A stretch of 60,463 nt of DNA from JAZDCZ01 sp046757925 (GCA_046757925.1 JBHHZE010000016.1:1-60463); one strand, 5' to 3'; numbered from the stretch's first letter, positions 1 through 7,665 are shown. A program made the numbers and translations. The notes: a model not told the origin generated them from the sequence alone.

Positions 1-21
1 TTGTTGGGGTGGGGTGGGGGC

Positions 22-43
22 GGTCGCGGCGCCGATGGCGACC
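22..43 (-). terminator. weak inverted repeat after the M14 peptidase gene
   Basis: A 6-bp inverted repeat (GGTCGC ... GCGACC) with a 10-nt loop lies 4 nt beyond the stop of the M14 gene. On the minus strand it is followed by a C-rich stretch (G-rich on plus, positions 6-20) rather than a U-tract, so it is not a classical intrinsic terminator. It could be part of a Rho-type 3' end. Weak evidence. Confidence 0.25.
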
Positions 44-46
44 CCG

Positions 47-2761
47 CTACTGCTCGGGGGGCGTCCAGAATCCCGGACTACCGTATCCTTCAGCCGCCAA
101 CCGACTACCGTAAAGCGCCGCATTGAATAGGACGCGGAACGTCCCAAACGGCTGGCCACGCCACTGCGGCCTGAATCCGAGGAGAACCACATGACCTCGA
201 CCACGCTGTACATCGAGCGCGGCAGCATACCCCTGCAGGTGCGCGTCCCCCAACAAGTACCCCGAGAGCAACGGAGAACCTTCCTTCTCATACTTGGCCA
301 GAGCCGAACCCTTGAACCCCTCCAGCGTCGTAAATACTGGACTCCGGTCCACAAAGACCTTGGCACGTCTCGGCATGCCCGACATGACCGGATGCGCCGG
401 ATCCGTCGTGACCTCGAGAATGGAACCGCTCACAAAGAACTCACTACGACTCAGAGTGTCGACGACGTTCTCGACGGGGAGGTGTAATTGCTGAATCGCG
501 AAGTCGCTCGAAGAATTGAGACACACCAACGTCCCTCCCGAACGCACGAACCGGTCCAGCGCACGAACGCCCGCAGGCCCCAGCCCGCCCGCGTATCGTG
601 GCGGGACCGACCCCTTGGAGTAACCATTCAGAATGGTCGACGGGCGCTCGGCCGGCAGAATGATCACGTCGAAACGATCTTCCAGAGAACCGGCCCACAG
701 ATCGGAGTTTCGAAGGTTGGTGAATTCGAAGCCGTACTGCTCAAATAGCCAGCGGGTCCACCCCTCATCCATGCTCGGGCGCCACGGTCGGTAAAGCCCG
801 ATGCGACGCTTGATGGGTACACCGCCTCTCCCACTTGCCCGTACAGCACTGAGAGCAAGATCCTTTACCATTTGCCTCTGCACCGCCTCGGATACTCCAC
901 CTATGACATATCTGCCGCTCGAACCCGCTACCACATCGTTGCCGGGGGCTCCTGGTTCGAAACGAACTGTTCCTCCTGCCGCCAAAGCACGGTTGATGGC
1001 CCGGAAGGAGTTGTTCTGCGCCGGATCTACCACGAGGTCCGGTCCAGAACCGGTCATCCTCCCGGGCGGCGGCACTATCGCAACCGCAACGGAGTCGGTG
1101 TCGAACCCGACTCCCGGCGGGCTGTCGAATGCGCTGCCACCCACCTCACCGTCGCCGGACCTTCGCCAATCCACCGGCGTGCCCCTGAGTTCGCGCATTG
1201 CCGAGCGGACCTCGGCTGTGAGCGGTTCTGCGGCAGCAGTCACACGTACGTCCATCTGGTACGGGAGTGTCCAACCAGCCGCGTCGTACGGCTGCTCCGG
1301 CGGGCCCTTGGGGAACTCCCGCAAGTCCGGGTACGTCTGAACGTCCAATACCTGTCGTGCGAGTTCGGCGAACTCCTGGTCCATCGGGATCACCCAGGTA
1401 CCGGCTGGATACTGAATGCCGGCAAACATCACGGCACGAGTCAGCTGACTCACTCTCACCCCCGCAAATGCCAGTCGGCGCAACAACTCGACCGCCGCTA
1501 CCGGATCACGCTGGTCCTGAGACACGAAATAAGCATAGGGCGGCTCATGCTGATACCTCTTGATCACATTCCGACCCGACTGGTAGCGATTGTAGAGCAA
1601 GGTCTCCCGATATTTGGCAGCGTACTCGAGCACCGCCATCGATGCAGTACGCATGTAGTCGACGGCATCTTTCAAACGCCACCAACCACCCCGCCAGGGG
1701 CTGGGGTACAACGTCTCGGGCCGCAGGTCCCTGGTGTTCCGCGGAAAATCACCGAGCGTGTAGAAATGGGGTGTCGCGTAGCGGTACAGTGCGGTCTCCG
1801 TCCAGAACGCGGCGGCGTTTTGGAGCATGGGCATGTAGTCTATGTAGCCGGGGTACCAGGCATCGAATCCCGTACCCATGTGGGTAGCACCTGTTTGCCC
1901 GTTGGATTCTAGACCCTGGGCAATGGCCATCCCAATCATGTTCACCGTGCGTGACATCAAAGGCGGTACCTGCGATGCGATCGGCTCGGCAAAGGGCGGA
2001 AGCCAGATACGGGTAGGGAACGGCGCGGTCTGGTGATGTACATAAATGATCTGCGGCTCCCAGTGTCTCCAGTTGCGTGCGATCACCCGGGACTCGATCA
2101 TATTCAGCATGTAAGAGTCACGGTTGTTATCGTGCCCGATGTATTTCTGATATAGCGTCGGCATCCCCGAGACCTCGTAGGGGGTGCCCAGGTTAGAGCG
2201 GTACCAGTCAACCACTATATTTTGCCCGTCGGGGTTGAGTGACGGCCATAGCAAGACCACGTCGTTGTCGAGGATCTCCTGAATTTTGGGATCATCGGTG
2301 CCGGACACGAGATCGTATGCCAGTTGAATTGTGTGCTGCGCGCCGGCGACCTCGGACGCATGGAGCCCGCCATCGATATGAACGAACGCCTTGCCTTCGC
2401 GGGCGAGTGCACGGGCGTCGTCGTCAGTAAGGTCCTTGGGATGTGCCAGGCGCCATGCTATCTCACGGTACCGCCCGACCTTAGCCAGGTTCTCCGGCGT
2501 CGAGATGAGCGCGAAATACCAGGCTTGGCCGTTCGACGTCCGGCCTACTGCTACGAGTTGAATGCGATCGCTGGCGGCGGCCAGCTTACGGAAGTAGCCG
2601 AGCGACTCATCATACCTGGCGAGCTTGAAGTCGGATCCCACTTCAAATCCCAGAACTGACTCGGGCGTAGGTATTTGGTGTTGCTGGGCAACGGATCGGC
2701 CCGGAACGGCGGCCGCTAACACGGCTGCCACAACACACACACTGGATACGGCACTAAACAT
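47..2761 (-). CDS. secreted M14-family zinc carboxypeptidase-like protein with C-terminal amidotransferase-like domain
   Basis: A 904-residue exported protein. It begins with a Sec signal peptide (MFSAVSSVCVVAAVLAAAVP...AQQ, about residues 1-26). The M14 metallocarboxypeptidase fold follows: the zinc-ligand HxxE motif is GGLHASEVAG (His134/Glu137), NPDGQN lies about 40 residues later, a further His sits in YVHHQTAPF, and FWTETALY is the likely catalytic Glu region. The last ~250 residues (from about KRRIGLYRPW) resemble a ThuA/class-I-amidotransferase-like fold and carry no protease motif. The product probably trims peptides in the periplasm or outside the cell. The start is supported by a GGAGG 5 nt upstream of the ATG. 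It is the last gene of the minus-strand block here. Substrate unknown. Confidence 0.85.
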   Translation of the reverse strand: MFSAVSSVCVVAAVLAAAVPGRSVAQQHQIPTPESVLGFEVGSDFKLARYDESLGYFRKLAAASDRIQLVAVGRTSNGQAWYFALISTPENLAKVGRYREIAWRLAHPKDLTDDDARALAREGKAFVHIDGGLHASEVAGAQHTIQLAYDLVSGTDDPKIQEILDNDVVLLWPSLNPDGQNIVVDWYRSNLGTPYEVSGMPTLYQKYIGHDNNRDSYMLNMIESRVIARNWRHWEPQIIYVHHQTAPFPTRIWLPPFAEPIASQVPPLMSRTVNMIGMAIAQGLESNGQTGATHMGTGFDAWYPGYIDYMPMLQNAAAFWTETALYRYATPHFYTLGDFPRNTRDLRPETLYPSPWRGGWWRLKDAVDYMRTASMAVLEYAAKYRETLLYNRYQSGRNVIKRYQHEPPYAYFVSQDQRDPVAAVELLRRLAFAGVRVSQLTRAVMFAGIQYPAGTWVIPMDQEFAELARQVLDVQTYPDLREFPKGPPEQPYDAAGWTLPYQMDVRVTAAAEPLTAEVRSAMRELRGTPVDWRRSGDGEVGGSAFDSPPGVGFDTDSVAVAIVPPPGRMTGSGPDLVVDPAQNNSFRAINRALAAGGTVRFEPGAPGNDVVAGSSGRYVIGGVSEAVQRQMVKDLALSAVRASGRGGVPIKRRIGLYRPWRPSMDEGWTRWLFEQYGFEFTNLRNSDLWAGSLEDRFDVIILPAERPSTILNGYSKGSVPPRYAGGLGPAGVRALDRFVRSGGTLVCLNSSSDFAIQQLHLPVENVVDTLSRSEFFVSGSILEVTTDPAHPVMSGMPRRAKVFVDRSPVFTTLEGFKGSALAKYEKEGSPLLSGYLLGDAHLQGYAAALDVQRGRGHVVLLGFRPQWRGQPFGTFRVLFNAALYGSRLAAEGYGSPGFWTPPEQ

Positions 2762-2839
2762 CGACCCTCCGGGTTCGTCGAATACGCGAAGCGTTCTAAG
2801 ATGAACTCGAAGGGACGCTACCGCGAGCCCCGTGCTACA

Positions 2840-3232
2840 CTAGGGAGCCAGATTCTCGAGAATCGCGTACCCGAAGATCGTCGCGAAGGTAACTAGCGCA
2901 ACCGCCGTCACGATCAGGTTGATCGGCCTCGGGGTGAACCTCACCATACTGACGATCGAGCCTCCATCCCTGCGGAACTCGATCGACAGCATCGGCAGCA
3001 GGTTGAGGACGGCTGCCGCCAGCGTGCCACCCAAGAAGAGTGCGGGCGAGATCGCATTGTACCCCGGCGCGATCTGGGGGCTTGCAAGGAACCCGATGTT
3101 GTCGTACAGCCACGTCAAGCCCAAACCGTATTTGAGGAGCGACGCGCTTGCGAAAAGAAGTCCCGGCAGGGCAAGAACCGTCCCGATCATCGCGGACGTA
3201 GCATCAGGCAGCTTGCGCAAAGTGGCAGACAT
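2840..3232 (-). CDS. small three-helix integral membrane protein
   Basis: A predicted 130-residue membrane protein with hydrophobic segments at about residues 14-38, 62-83 and 104-126. No catalytic motif is recognised. The frame is open further upstream (to 3292), but that extension runs through an AT-rich stretch with repeats that looks like a promoter, so the ATG at 3232 (MSATLRKLPD) is preferred. No clear Shine-Dalgarno is visible. It is separated from the TPR gene (stop at 3314) by about 80 bp and may have its own promoter. Function unknown. Confidence 0.6.
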   Translation of the reverse strand: MSATLRKLPDATSAMIGTVLALPGLLFASASLLKYGLGLTWLYDNIGFLASPQIAPGYNAISPALFLGGTLAAAVLNLLPMLSIEFRRDGGSIVSMVRFTPRPINLIVTAVALVTFATIFGYAILENLAP

Positions 3233-3251
3233 CGGATCGCCCGATAGAGTA

Positions 3252-3274
3252 ACTTTGCAATATAAAGTACTTTG
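3252..3274 (-). promoter_or_regulatory. operator-like element (ACTTTG repeats, AAAGTACTTT palindrome)
   Basis: Directly upstream of the small membrane protein gene, in an AT-rich island inside GC-rich DNA, two ACTTTG direct repeats (3252-3257 and 3269-3274, 17-bp period) flank a TATA-like stretch, and a perfect 10-bp palindrome AAAGTACTTT occupies 3264-3273. The spacing fits a repressor or activator binding two faces of a promoter. No cognate regulator is identifiable in the window. Confidence 0.4.
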
Positions 3275-3313
3275 TCTTGCATCGAAAGGCAAGGTGGGGT
3301 CATTCCGGCCGGC

Positions 3314-4327
3314 TCAGGCTATGAGCGCCAACAGCTTGTCGATCTTCCGAATCTCGGCCGCACAACCCAGTTGATGGAATTCCGAGCGGGCGGTGCATGC
3401 GGCCTCTCTCGCCACCTCCAACTCACCGCTGTTGAACAGGACGTGCGCCAGATCTCGCCGGGCCGTGGCCACAAGTAGCGGTCTGCCGTGTTCCGTTCCC
3501 CACTCCACAACGGTTCGGAGTGTTGTCTCCGCCAGCGCCGCGTCTCCCATGGCCACAAGTGCGGCCGCCAGGATCCGCCGGTCTTCAGCCTCGCCCACCG
3601 CATCGCCCAGCCGGGCATGTGCATCCAAGGCTCTCTCAATCTCGCGACGGCCCACTTGCGCATCGCCTGAAAGCACTCGAATTTCGGCATGGCCAGCTAG
3701 TGTCTGTGCCTCGAGCGCAACATTGCCGACACGCGCAGCTTCGTGCATGGCGCGGTCGGCCATCTCGAGTCCCTTACCGAATTCCTCTGTGTCGCGATAG
3801 GTAATACCGAGATTGTGATACACTACCACTATCCCCCATGGGAGCGATGCCTTCTGAAAAGCCGTTAGCGCCATAGTGTAGGACGCGATGGCCCTCTCGT
3901 GTTGCCCCCGCATGTTGTTGATGATCCCAAGATTCGTAGAACATCGTCCCACGACCCCGTTGTCACCTTCACGGTCCGCTTCCGCCAGCGCGTCTTTGAA
4001 GTGCCTCGCTGCTTGTTCTATGCGTCCTGACTCCAACTCGATAGCGCCACGTACATTGAGCGCCCTGATCTCAACCGCCCGATCGCCACGCTCACGCGCC
4101 AGTTCGAGAGCAGCCTCGACCCATAACGCCCCCAGGTCGTGGCGACCGAGTCGAGCCAAGGAGGTTCCGTACAGCAACGCCAGAGTTTGGGACTCTCGCA
4201 GCTGTTGCTCGTCTCCGTCACCCAGATACCGCACCAGTTCGCGGTGCTTCCCCGCCTCGGCCAGTCTCCTGGCGGTCCCAAGCTGCTCCAGAGTCTCTCG
4301 CGGAGTCACTAAGTGATCACCAGGCAA
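3314..4327 (-). CDS. tetratricopeptide repeat protein
   Basis: A soluble, mostly alpha-helical protein of 337 residues built from tandem TPR units (for example LALLYGTSLARLGRHDLGAL, CSTNLGIINNMRGQHERAI and VYHNLGITYRDTEEFGKGL), typical of a protein-protein scaffold. No signal peptide or enzymatic domain is visible. The TTG start at 4327 overlaps the end of the upstream lipoprotein gene by 11 bp; a GTG at 4309, 7 nt beyond that stop, is an equally good start. The overlap indicates translational coupling with the lipoprotein and with the sigma-54 regulator before it. It resembles the TPR part of large sensory regulators but has no DNA-binding domain. Partner unknown. Confidence 0.75.
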   Translation of the reverse strand: MPGDHLVTPRETLEQLGTARRLAEAGKHRELVRYLGDGDEQQLRESQTLALLYGTSLARLGRHDLGALWVEAALELARERGDRAVEIRALNVRGAIELESGRIEQAARHFKDALAEADREGDNGVVGRCSTNLGIINNMRGQHERAIASYTMALTAFQKASLPWGIVVVYHNLGITYRDTEEFGKGLEMADRAMHEAARVGNVALEAQTLAGHAEIRVLSGDAQVGRREIERALDAHARLGDAVGEAEDRRILAAALVAMGDAALAETTLRTVVEWGTEHGRPLLVATARRDLAHVLFNSGELEVAREAACTARSEFHQLGCAAEIRKIDKLLALIA

Positions 4328-4967
4328 TCGCGTAATTGGAAAAATGAAGCAGAGGCGCGTCGAACTTGCGGGATTCGAGCCGGTGCTCGACGCCAGCTAC
4401 GGGAGACCATTCCCCACTCTCGTCCTCCTGCTGCCACATATTCAACAACTGGGTGCGGATCAATTCATCGTTGGGATCGACCCCGTTTACCCCGTCCAGA
4501 TCGGGATTCGCGTTGTGATAGCGGAACTTGAGTCGCGCGGGTCTAGCGGCGCTGAACGTGAGCCCGGTAGGCTCGAGAGTCAGCAACAAAGAGTCGGAAT
4601 GTACTGTCAGCGACACCAGCACAGAATCGCCATCTGCTATCGGGGTACCGTTGGGCAGCGATTCCAGTGTGGCCTTGTCGAACTCCAACTCCACGAAGTC
4701 CAATACTAGGGCTTCCGGATCCACCACGTTGGGATCTGCTTCGTATCTGATCCGAATCCGCCGCTTCTCTCCACGGACCACCCAAATACTCGCCTGTAGC
4801 GTTTCCAGCCGCGGTGCCGAGTCCGCCTGCGTCAGGATGTGCAGAGTACCGCCGCCACCAGCAATGTCGAACTGTGGCACAAACGATTCGATTGGCGGTG
4901 CGGTTGATTCACTGCATGCTAACAGCGCCAGACTTGCGCCAAGTGCGATGAATGTTGCTCTAGACAT
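4317..4967 (-). CDS. lipoprotein of unknown function
   Basis: A 216-residue protein with a clear lipoprotein signal: MSRATFIALGASLALLAC, lipobox LLAC, lipidated Cys18 followed by an acidic/Ser-Pro linker. The mature part is beta-rich (repeated short strands such as TLESLPNGTPIADGDSVLVS and LTFSAARPARLKFRYHN) and may form an Ig-like sandwich; no family is recognised. It probably sits at the envelope facing the periplasm. A GAGGGG motif 8 nt before the ATG supports the start. It follows the sigma-54 regulator by 24 bp and overlaps the TPR gene, so the three are likely co-transcribed. Confidence 0.7.
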   Translation of the reverse strand: MSRATFIALGASLALLACSESTAPPIESFVPQFDIAGGGGTLHILTQADSAPRLETLQASIWVVRGEKRRIRIRYEADPNVVDPEALVLDFVELEFDKATLESLPNGTPIADGDSVLVSLTVHSDSLLLTLEPTGLTFSAARPARLKFRYHNANPDLDGVNGVDPNDELIRTQLLNMWQQEDESGEWSPVAGVEHRLESRKFDAPLLHFSNYAIAW

Positions 4968-4991
4968 TGGACTTACCCCTCATGCTTATGG

Positions 4992-6341
4992 TTATGCCGT
5001 ATCGCCTAGTAACCGGGCTAGGCGTTGACGTGAAATCATCAGTTGTCGCGCAGCCTCGCTCCTGTTGCCGCCGCACCGGTCCAATGTCGCGCGCGCAGCG
5101 GCGGTTATTATGGAGTTGAGATCCGCCGGAAACGGGAGCACGCCCTCCGCCGGACCCTCCGGCTGGGACGCAAACACCAGTTCCTTCGGATCGAGGCAAC
5201 CGGGAGCGGATAGCCACAGGGCCCGCTCCAACGCGTTCTTGAGTTCGCGGATGTTTCCAGGCCAACGATGGCCCAGCAGCCGGGATCGTAGTTCCGCGTC
5301 TAGTCTTGGAAGTGGGAGTCCGTGCCGTTGTGACAGGTGCTCCAGCACGTGCCCGGCTATCAGGACCACGTCGTCGCCACGCTCGCGCAGCGGCGGCAAG
5401 GTCAGAGTAATAACGTTCAGTCGGTAGTAGAGATCTTCGCGGAACTTCCCGGCATCTACAGACTGCTGCAGATTCTCGTTCGTAGCTGCAATTATTCTCA
5501 CGTCGATCTTTCTGATCTTAGTGCCCCCCACCCTCCGTACTTGCTTGTCATCCAGCACGCGAAGCAGCTTCGGCTGTAGCTCGAGAGGTACGGTTCCAAT
5601 CTCGTCGAGGAATAGAGTACCGCCGTCTGCGATCTCGAAGAGGCCGGGTTTCGAAGCGTGCGCATCGGTGAACGCTCCGCGTTCGTGACCAAACAATTCT
5701 GATTCAATGAGATGGGAGGGCAGCGCCGAGCAGTTGACTGGGACAAACGGTTCACCCACCCTAGGCCCACCCTCATGAAGCGCACGGGCGAGCAGTTCCT
5801 TGCCCGTCCCGGTCTCGCCTGCAATCAGCGTCGTGGCTCCGTCGTGGTGCAACGTCCGCTCCGCCCGCCTGAGTACTTCCTTGAGTGCTGGACTCTCACC
5901 TACGATCTCGGAAAACGACGGTGCCATGCCTTTGCGCTGTGCATCCTCCTCGCGGCGGCGTGCTTCGCGGCGCCGCTCCACCGCGGCTGCCAGCGCGTTG
6001 CCCAGTATTTCCACATCATCGGGAAGGGCCAGATAGTCGCTGGCGCCGCGGGCAACCAGGCTGGCTGCTATGCGTCTTCCAGGATCTGCTCCGACAACGA
6101 ACACCGTTAGGGCAGCTGGCCACTCGTTGCGGTCGAGCCAGGCCAACGCCTCCCGCTCCTCCCCGCCCGCCGCGACGATTACCGCACCCGCGTCCGGTAA
6201 CGCCGTCAGCGGTTCGGCGGGATCGAGCCACCTGATCTCCAGGCCGAGCTCCCCAGCTTGATCCATCCACACCTTCTCGAACGCCTCAGAGAGTCGAACC
6301 ACCAAGAGTTTCAGCTTGGCGGTACCGACGCTCCGCGACAC
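4992..6341 (-). CDS. sigma-54-dependent enhancer-binding regulator with degenerate receiver domain
   Basis: A bacterial enhancer-binding protein of 449 residues from the GTG at 6341. Domains in order: a receiver-like domain (1-125) whose predicted phospho-acceptor strand reads AVIVAAGGEE with no Asp, so it is probably not phosphorylated; an AAA+ sigma-54 activation domain (about 145-385) with Walker A GETGTGKE (175-182), a GAFTDA loop (222-227, the common GAFTDA variant of GAFTGA), Walker B GGTLFLDE (240-247) and arginine-finger region FREDLYYRLN; and a C-terminal Fis-type helix-turn-helix (GNRSEAARQLMISRQRLARL). The frame is open to 6740, but that 5' part has no protein-like character and holds promoter-like signals. 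Probably activates the flanking lipoprotein genes and itself; the signal is unknown. Confidence 0.85.
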   Translation of the reverse strand: MSRSVGTAKLKLLVVRLSEAFEKVWMDQAGELGLEIRWLDPAEPLTALPDAGAVIVAAGGEEREALAWLDRNEWPAALTVFVVGADPGRRIAASLVARGASDYLALPDDVEILGNALAAAVERRREARRREEDAQRKGMAPSFSEIVGESPALKEVLRRAERTLHHDGATTLIAGETGTGKELLARALHEGGPRVGEPFVPVNCSALPSHLIESELFGHERGAFTDAHASKPGLFEIADGGTLFLDEIGTVPLELQPKLLRVLDDKQVRRVGGTKIRKIDVRIIAATNENLQQSVDAGKFREDLYYRLNVITLTLPPLRERGDDVVLIAGHVLEHLSQRHGLPLPRLDAELRSRLLGHRWPGNIRELKNALERALWLSAPGCLDPKELVFASQPEGPAEGVLPFPADLNSIITAAARATLDRCGGNRSEAARQLMISRQRLARLLGDTA

Positions 6342-6498
6342 TCGGAGGGTTGCTGGCTGAGCCACAGCGCCTACGGGAACAGAGGCGGAATCAATGCCGC
6401 TCTCCTGGTGGTGGCGCGCTTGTGCACCGTCACGGTTCGCTCTTCCTCCATGTCGATCTAACGGCAGGTTATGGTTGGTGTGGTCGAGCGATGGCAAA

Positions 6499-6513
6499 GC
6501 AAGTGCGGTGCCC
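6499..6513 (-). promoter_or_regulatory. candidate sigma-54 (-24/-12) promoter of the regulator gene
   Basis: Minus-strand GGGCACCGCACTTGC followed by T. It matches the -24 core GGCAC and the -12 core TTGC with the correct spacing (GG and GC 10 bp apart); the first base and R7 of the consensus differ. Transcription would start near 6487, giving a leader of about 145 nt before the GTG at 6341. Motif match only. Confidence 0.45.
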
Positions 6514-6606
6514 ATTAGGGATCGTGCGCTAACAGCTTGAATCCCAGTGGCTTGCCAGAAATACCCGGAAACCCTGCTGGCGGTACGATATCTTACAGTT
6601 GACTCG

Positions 6607-6621
6607 TAATGTTGCACATTA
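6607..6621. promoter_or_regulatory. 15-bp palindrome, candidate activator site
   Basis: TAATGT-TGC-ACATTA, a perfect inverted repeat centred about 127 bp upstream of the start predicted from the 6499-6513 promoter, a normal distance for an enhancer-binding protein. It differs in sequence from the palindrome at 7287-7305, so a shared protein is not shown. Confidence 0.35.
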
Positions 6622-6720
6622 TGGCAGAGCGGCCGCTCGGCCGACCCCTCCACTGATACACCGGGGGCCAGCCTCACGGCCTCGATCGCTGTAGGATCGG
6701 TAAGCTCGAAAGCCAGGCGA

Positions 6721-7155
6721 TTAGAAGCTACCGGAGACAACTACTGTTCCACCCGCGCTCACTGAAATCGACGTTCCAGCCGCAACATTCGGTACTGAAT
6801 TGCCCAAATCAGAGTTCAGTGACAGCGACGCATCGCCAATAGCGTCCGTTGTGGCCGTGCCGACAGCGGTCCCGTTCACCAAGAACGTAACCATGGCATT
6901 CGCCGGACCGTCCTCGACCTGAATCTGCAGTTCCCGCTCACCACCGCGGTCCCGGAACCGTGCTCTCCCGCTCGCGTCCGGAAACGCCGCCGATCCGCTC
7001 AGCCGGGCCTCGATACGGGTTTCACTCCGGTTCGCACCTTTGGCGAGGGACGGTGTGGTTGAGAGATCCTGCTCGGGCTGAAGGGTGTCGTTGCATGCGA
7101 CGAGGCCGGTGGACAATGCCACGGCCGCCAGAGCGAAAATCAAACGTAGCGACAT
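6721..7155 (-). CDS. small lipoprotein
   Basis: A 144-residue predicted lipoprotein: MSLRLIFALAAVALSTGLVAC gives lipobox LVAC with Cys21. The mature part has a low-complexity N-terminal linker, then a beta-strand-rich domain (ERELQIQVEDGPANAMVTFL and a Gly/Ser-rich C-terminus VSVSAGGTVVVSGSF-like) that may be a small beta-sandwich. No named family is recognised. The start is clear: AGGAG 7 nt before the ATG. It stands alone between the tRNA and the sigma-54 regulator, and its upstream region carries the best sigma-54 promoter match in the window, so it is a likely target of that regulator. Confidence 0.7.
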   Translation of the reverse strand: MSLRLIFALAAVALSTGLVACNDTLQPEQDLSTTPSLAKGANRSETRIEARLSGSAAFPDASGRARFRDRGGERELQIQVEDGPANAMVTFLVNGTAVGTATTDAIGDASLSLNSDLGNSVPNVAAGTSISVSAGGTVVVSGSF

Positions 7156-7214
7156 GTTGCACTCCTAACGGTTGAAATGCTGTGAAGGTGCTGCTAGGAC
7201 AGCCAACCGACGGG

Positions 7215-7229
7215 GCAACTGGAGTGCCG
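7215..7229 (-). promoter_or_regulatory. candidate sigma-54 (-24/-12) promoter of the small lipoprotein gene
   Basis: Minus-strand CGGCACTCCAGTTGC contains GGCAC and TTGC at the consensus spacing, matching all core positions. Predicted start near 7204, leaving a leader of about 49 nt with a good ribosome site before the ATG at 7155. A 19-bp palindrome lies about 90 bp upstream of this start. Confidence 0.55.
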
Positions 7230-7286
7230 CGCGTCCCGAACATTCTATGTCATTGACTGATAGGGGATTACGGAAAACCGATCTGA

Positions 7287-7305
7287 CCCTGAACCTGGTT
7301 CAGGG
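7287..7305. promoter_or_regulatory. 19-bp perfect palindrome, candidate enhancer (UAS)
   Basis: CCCTGAACC-T-GGTTCAGGG, nine perfect base pairs around one central base, centred about 92 bp upstream of the predicted sigma-54 start. This is the expected place for an enhancer-binding protein dimer. It lies 92 bp downstream of the tRNA-Asn 3' end, so a role as a tRNA terminator hairpin is possible, but no U-tract follows. Confidence 0.45.
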
Positions 7306-7396
7306 AATAACAACTGGTGCGAATCACTCCAATGGAAACGGTGGGTCGGGCGCAAGGCCGGAGCCAAGACCGGCGGGCTGAGGAGCCGTATTCAAA

Positions 7397-7469
7397 CTGG
7401 GGCGGGAGGATTCGAACCTCCAACCTCCCGGTTAACAGCCGGGCACTCTGCCAGTTGAGCTACACCCCA
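7397..7469 (-). tRNA. tRNA-Asn (anticodon GTT)
   Basis: A complete 73-nt cloverleaf on the minus strand. The 7-bp acceptor stem is TGGGGTG/CGCCCCA with discriminator G73. The D-arm is GCTC...GAGT, the anticodon stem CCCGG/CCGGG carries loop CTGTTAA (anticodon GTT), and the T-arm is GGAGG-TTCGAAT-CCTCC. The 3' CCA is not encoded, so it would be added after transcription. A terminator-like hairpin lies immediately upstream. Confidence 0.97.
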
Positions 7470-7500
7470 AAAAAAATGCCCCCCGGTGGGTCGAGGGGCG
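7470..7500 (-). terminator. intrinsic terminator after the M20 peptidase
   Basis: On the minus strand GCCCC ... GGGGC pairs (7495-7499 with 7478-7482; longer with G-C slippage) and is followed by a run of T residues (complement of 7469-7476) that abuts the tRNA-Asn 5' end. It would end transcription from the M20 peptidase gene before the tRNA. Confidence 0.55.
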
Positions 7501-7665
7501 CCTATCAAAGAACCAACACTGCTATCCTAGAGACAGCTCCCCCCGCTCGTCGCGGCACGATGATTATTGCTTTGGTTTCGAGTCATCCCTGCAAACATGC
7601 CCCAAGCTAACCTGTAAATCCTGATGCTACCAGACCGAATCCTATTCAGGGACCGCCCGATCCGC

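Larger units (their letters stand above)
6342..6720 (-). other. 379-bp intergenic region upstream of the sigma-54 regulator
   Basis: No convincing gene. On the minus strand the regulator's reading frame stays open here, but the translation lacks any domain and the region separates it from a lipoprotein gene. It contains a -24/-12 match at 6499-6513, a perfect 15-bp palindrome at 6607-6621 and a GGCC-GCTC-GGCC repeat around 6630. It is best read as the promoter and 5' leader of the regulator. Confidence 0.5.

Noticed and set aside
6..23. G-rich run that could form a quadruplex
   Set aside because: Only three full G4 runs plus a GG, at the very edge of the window; could be chance or contig-end composition.
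872..1912. Long open frame on the plus strand opposite the M14 gene
   Set aside because: It has no domain and lies fully antisense to a gene with clear motifs; a codon-bias shadow.
6342..6740. N-terminal extension of the sigma-54 regulator
   Set aside because: Sequence lacks any fold and contains promoter-like and palindromic elements; receiver-like domain starts near 6341.
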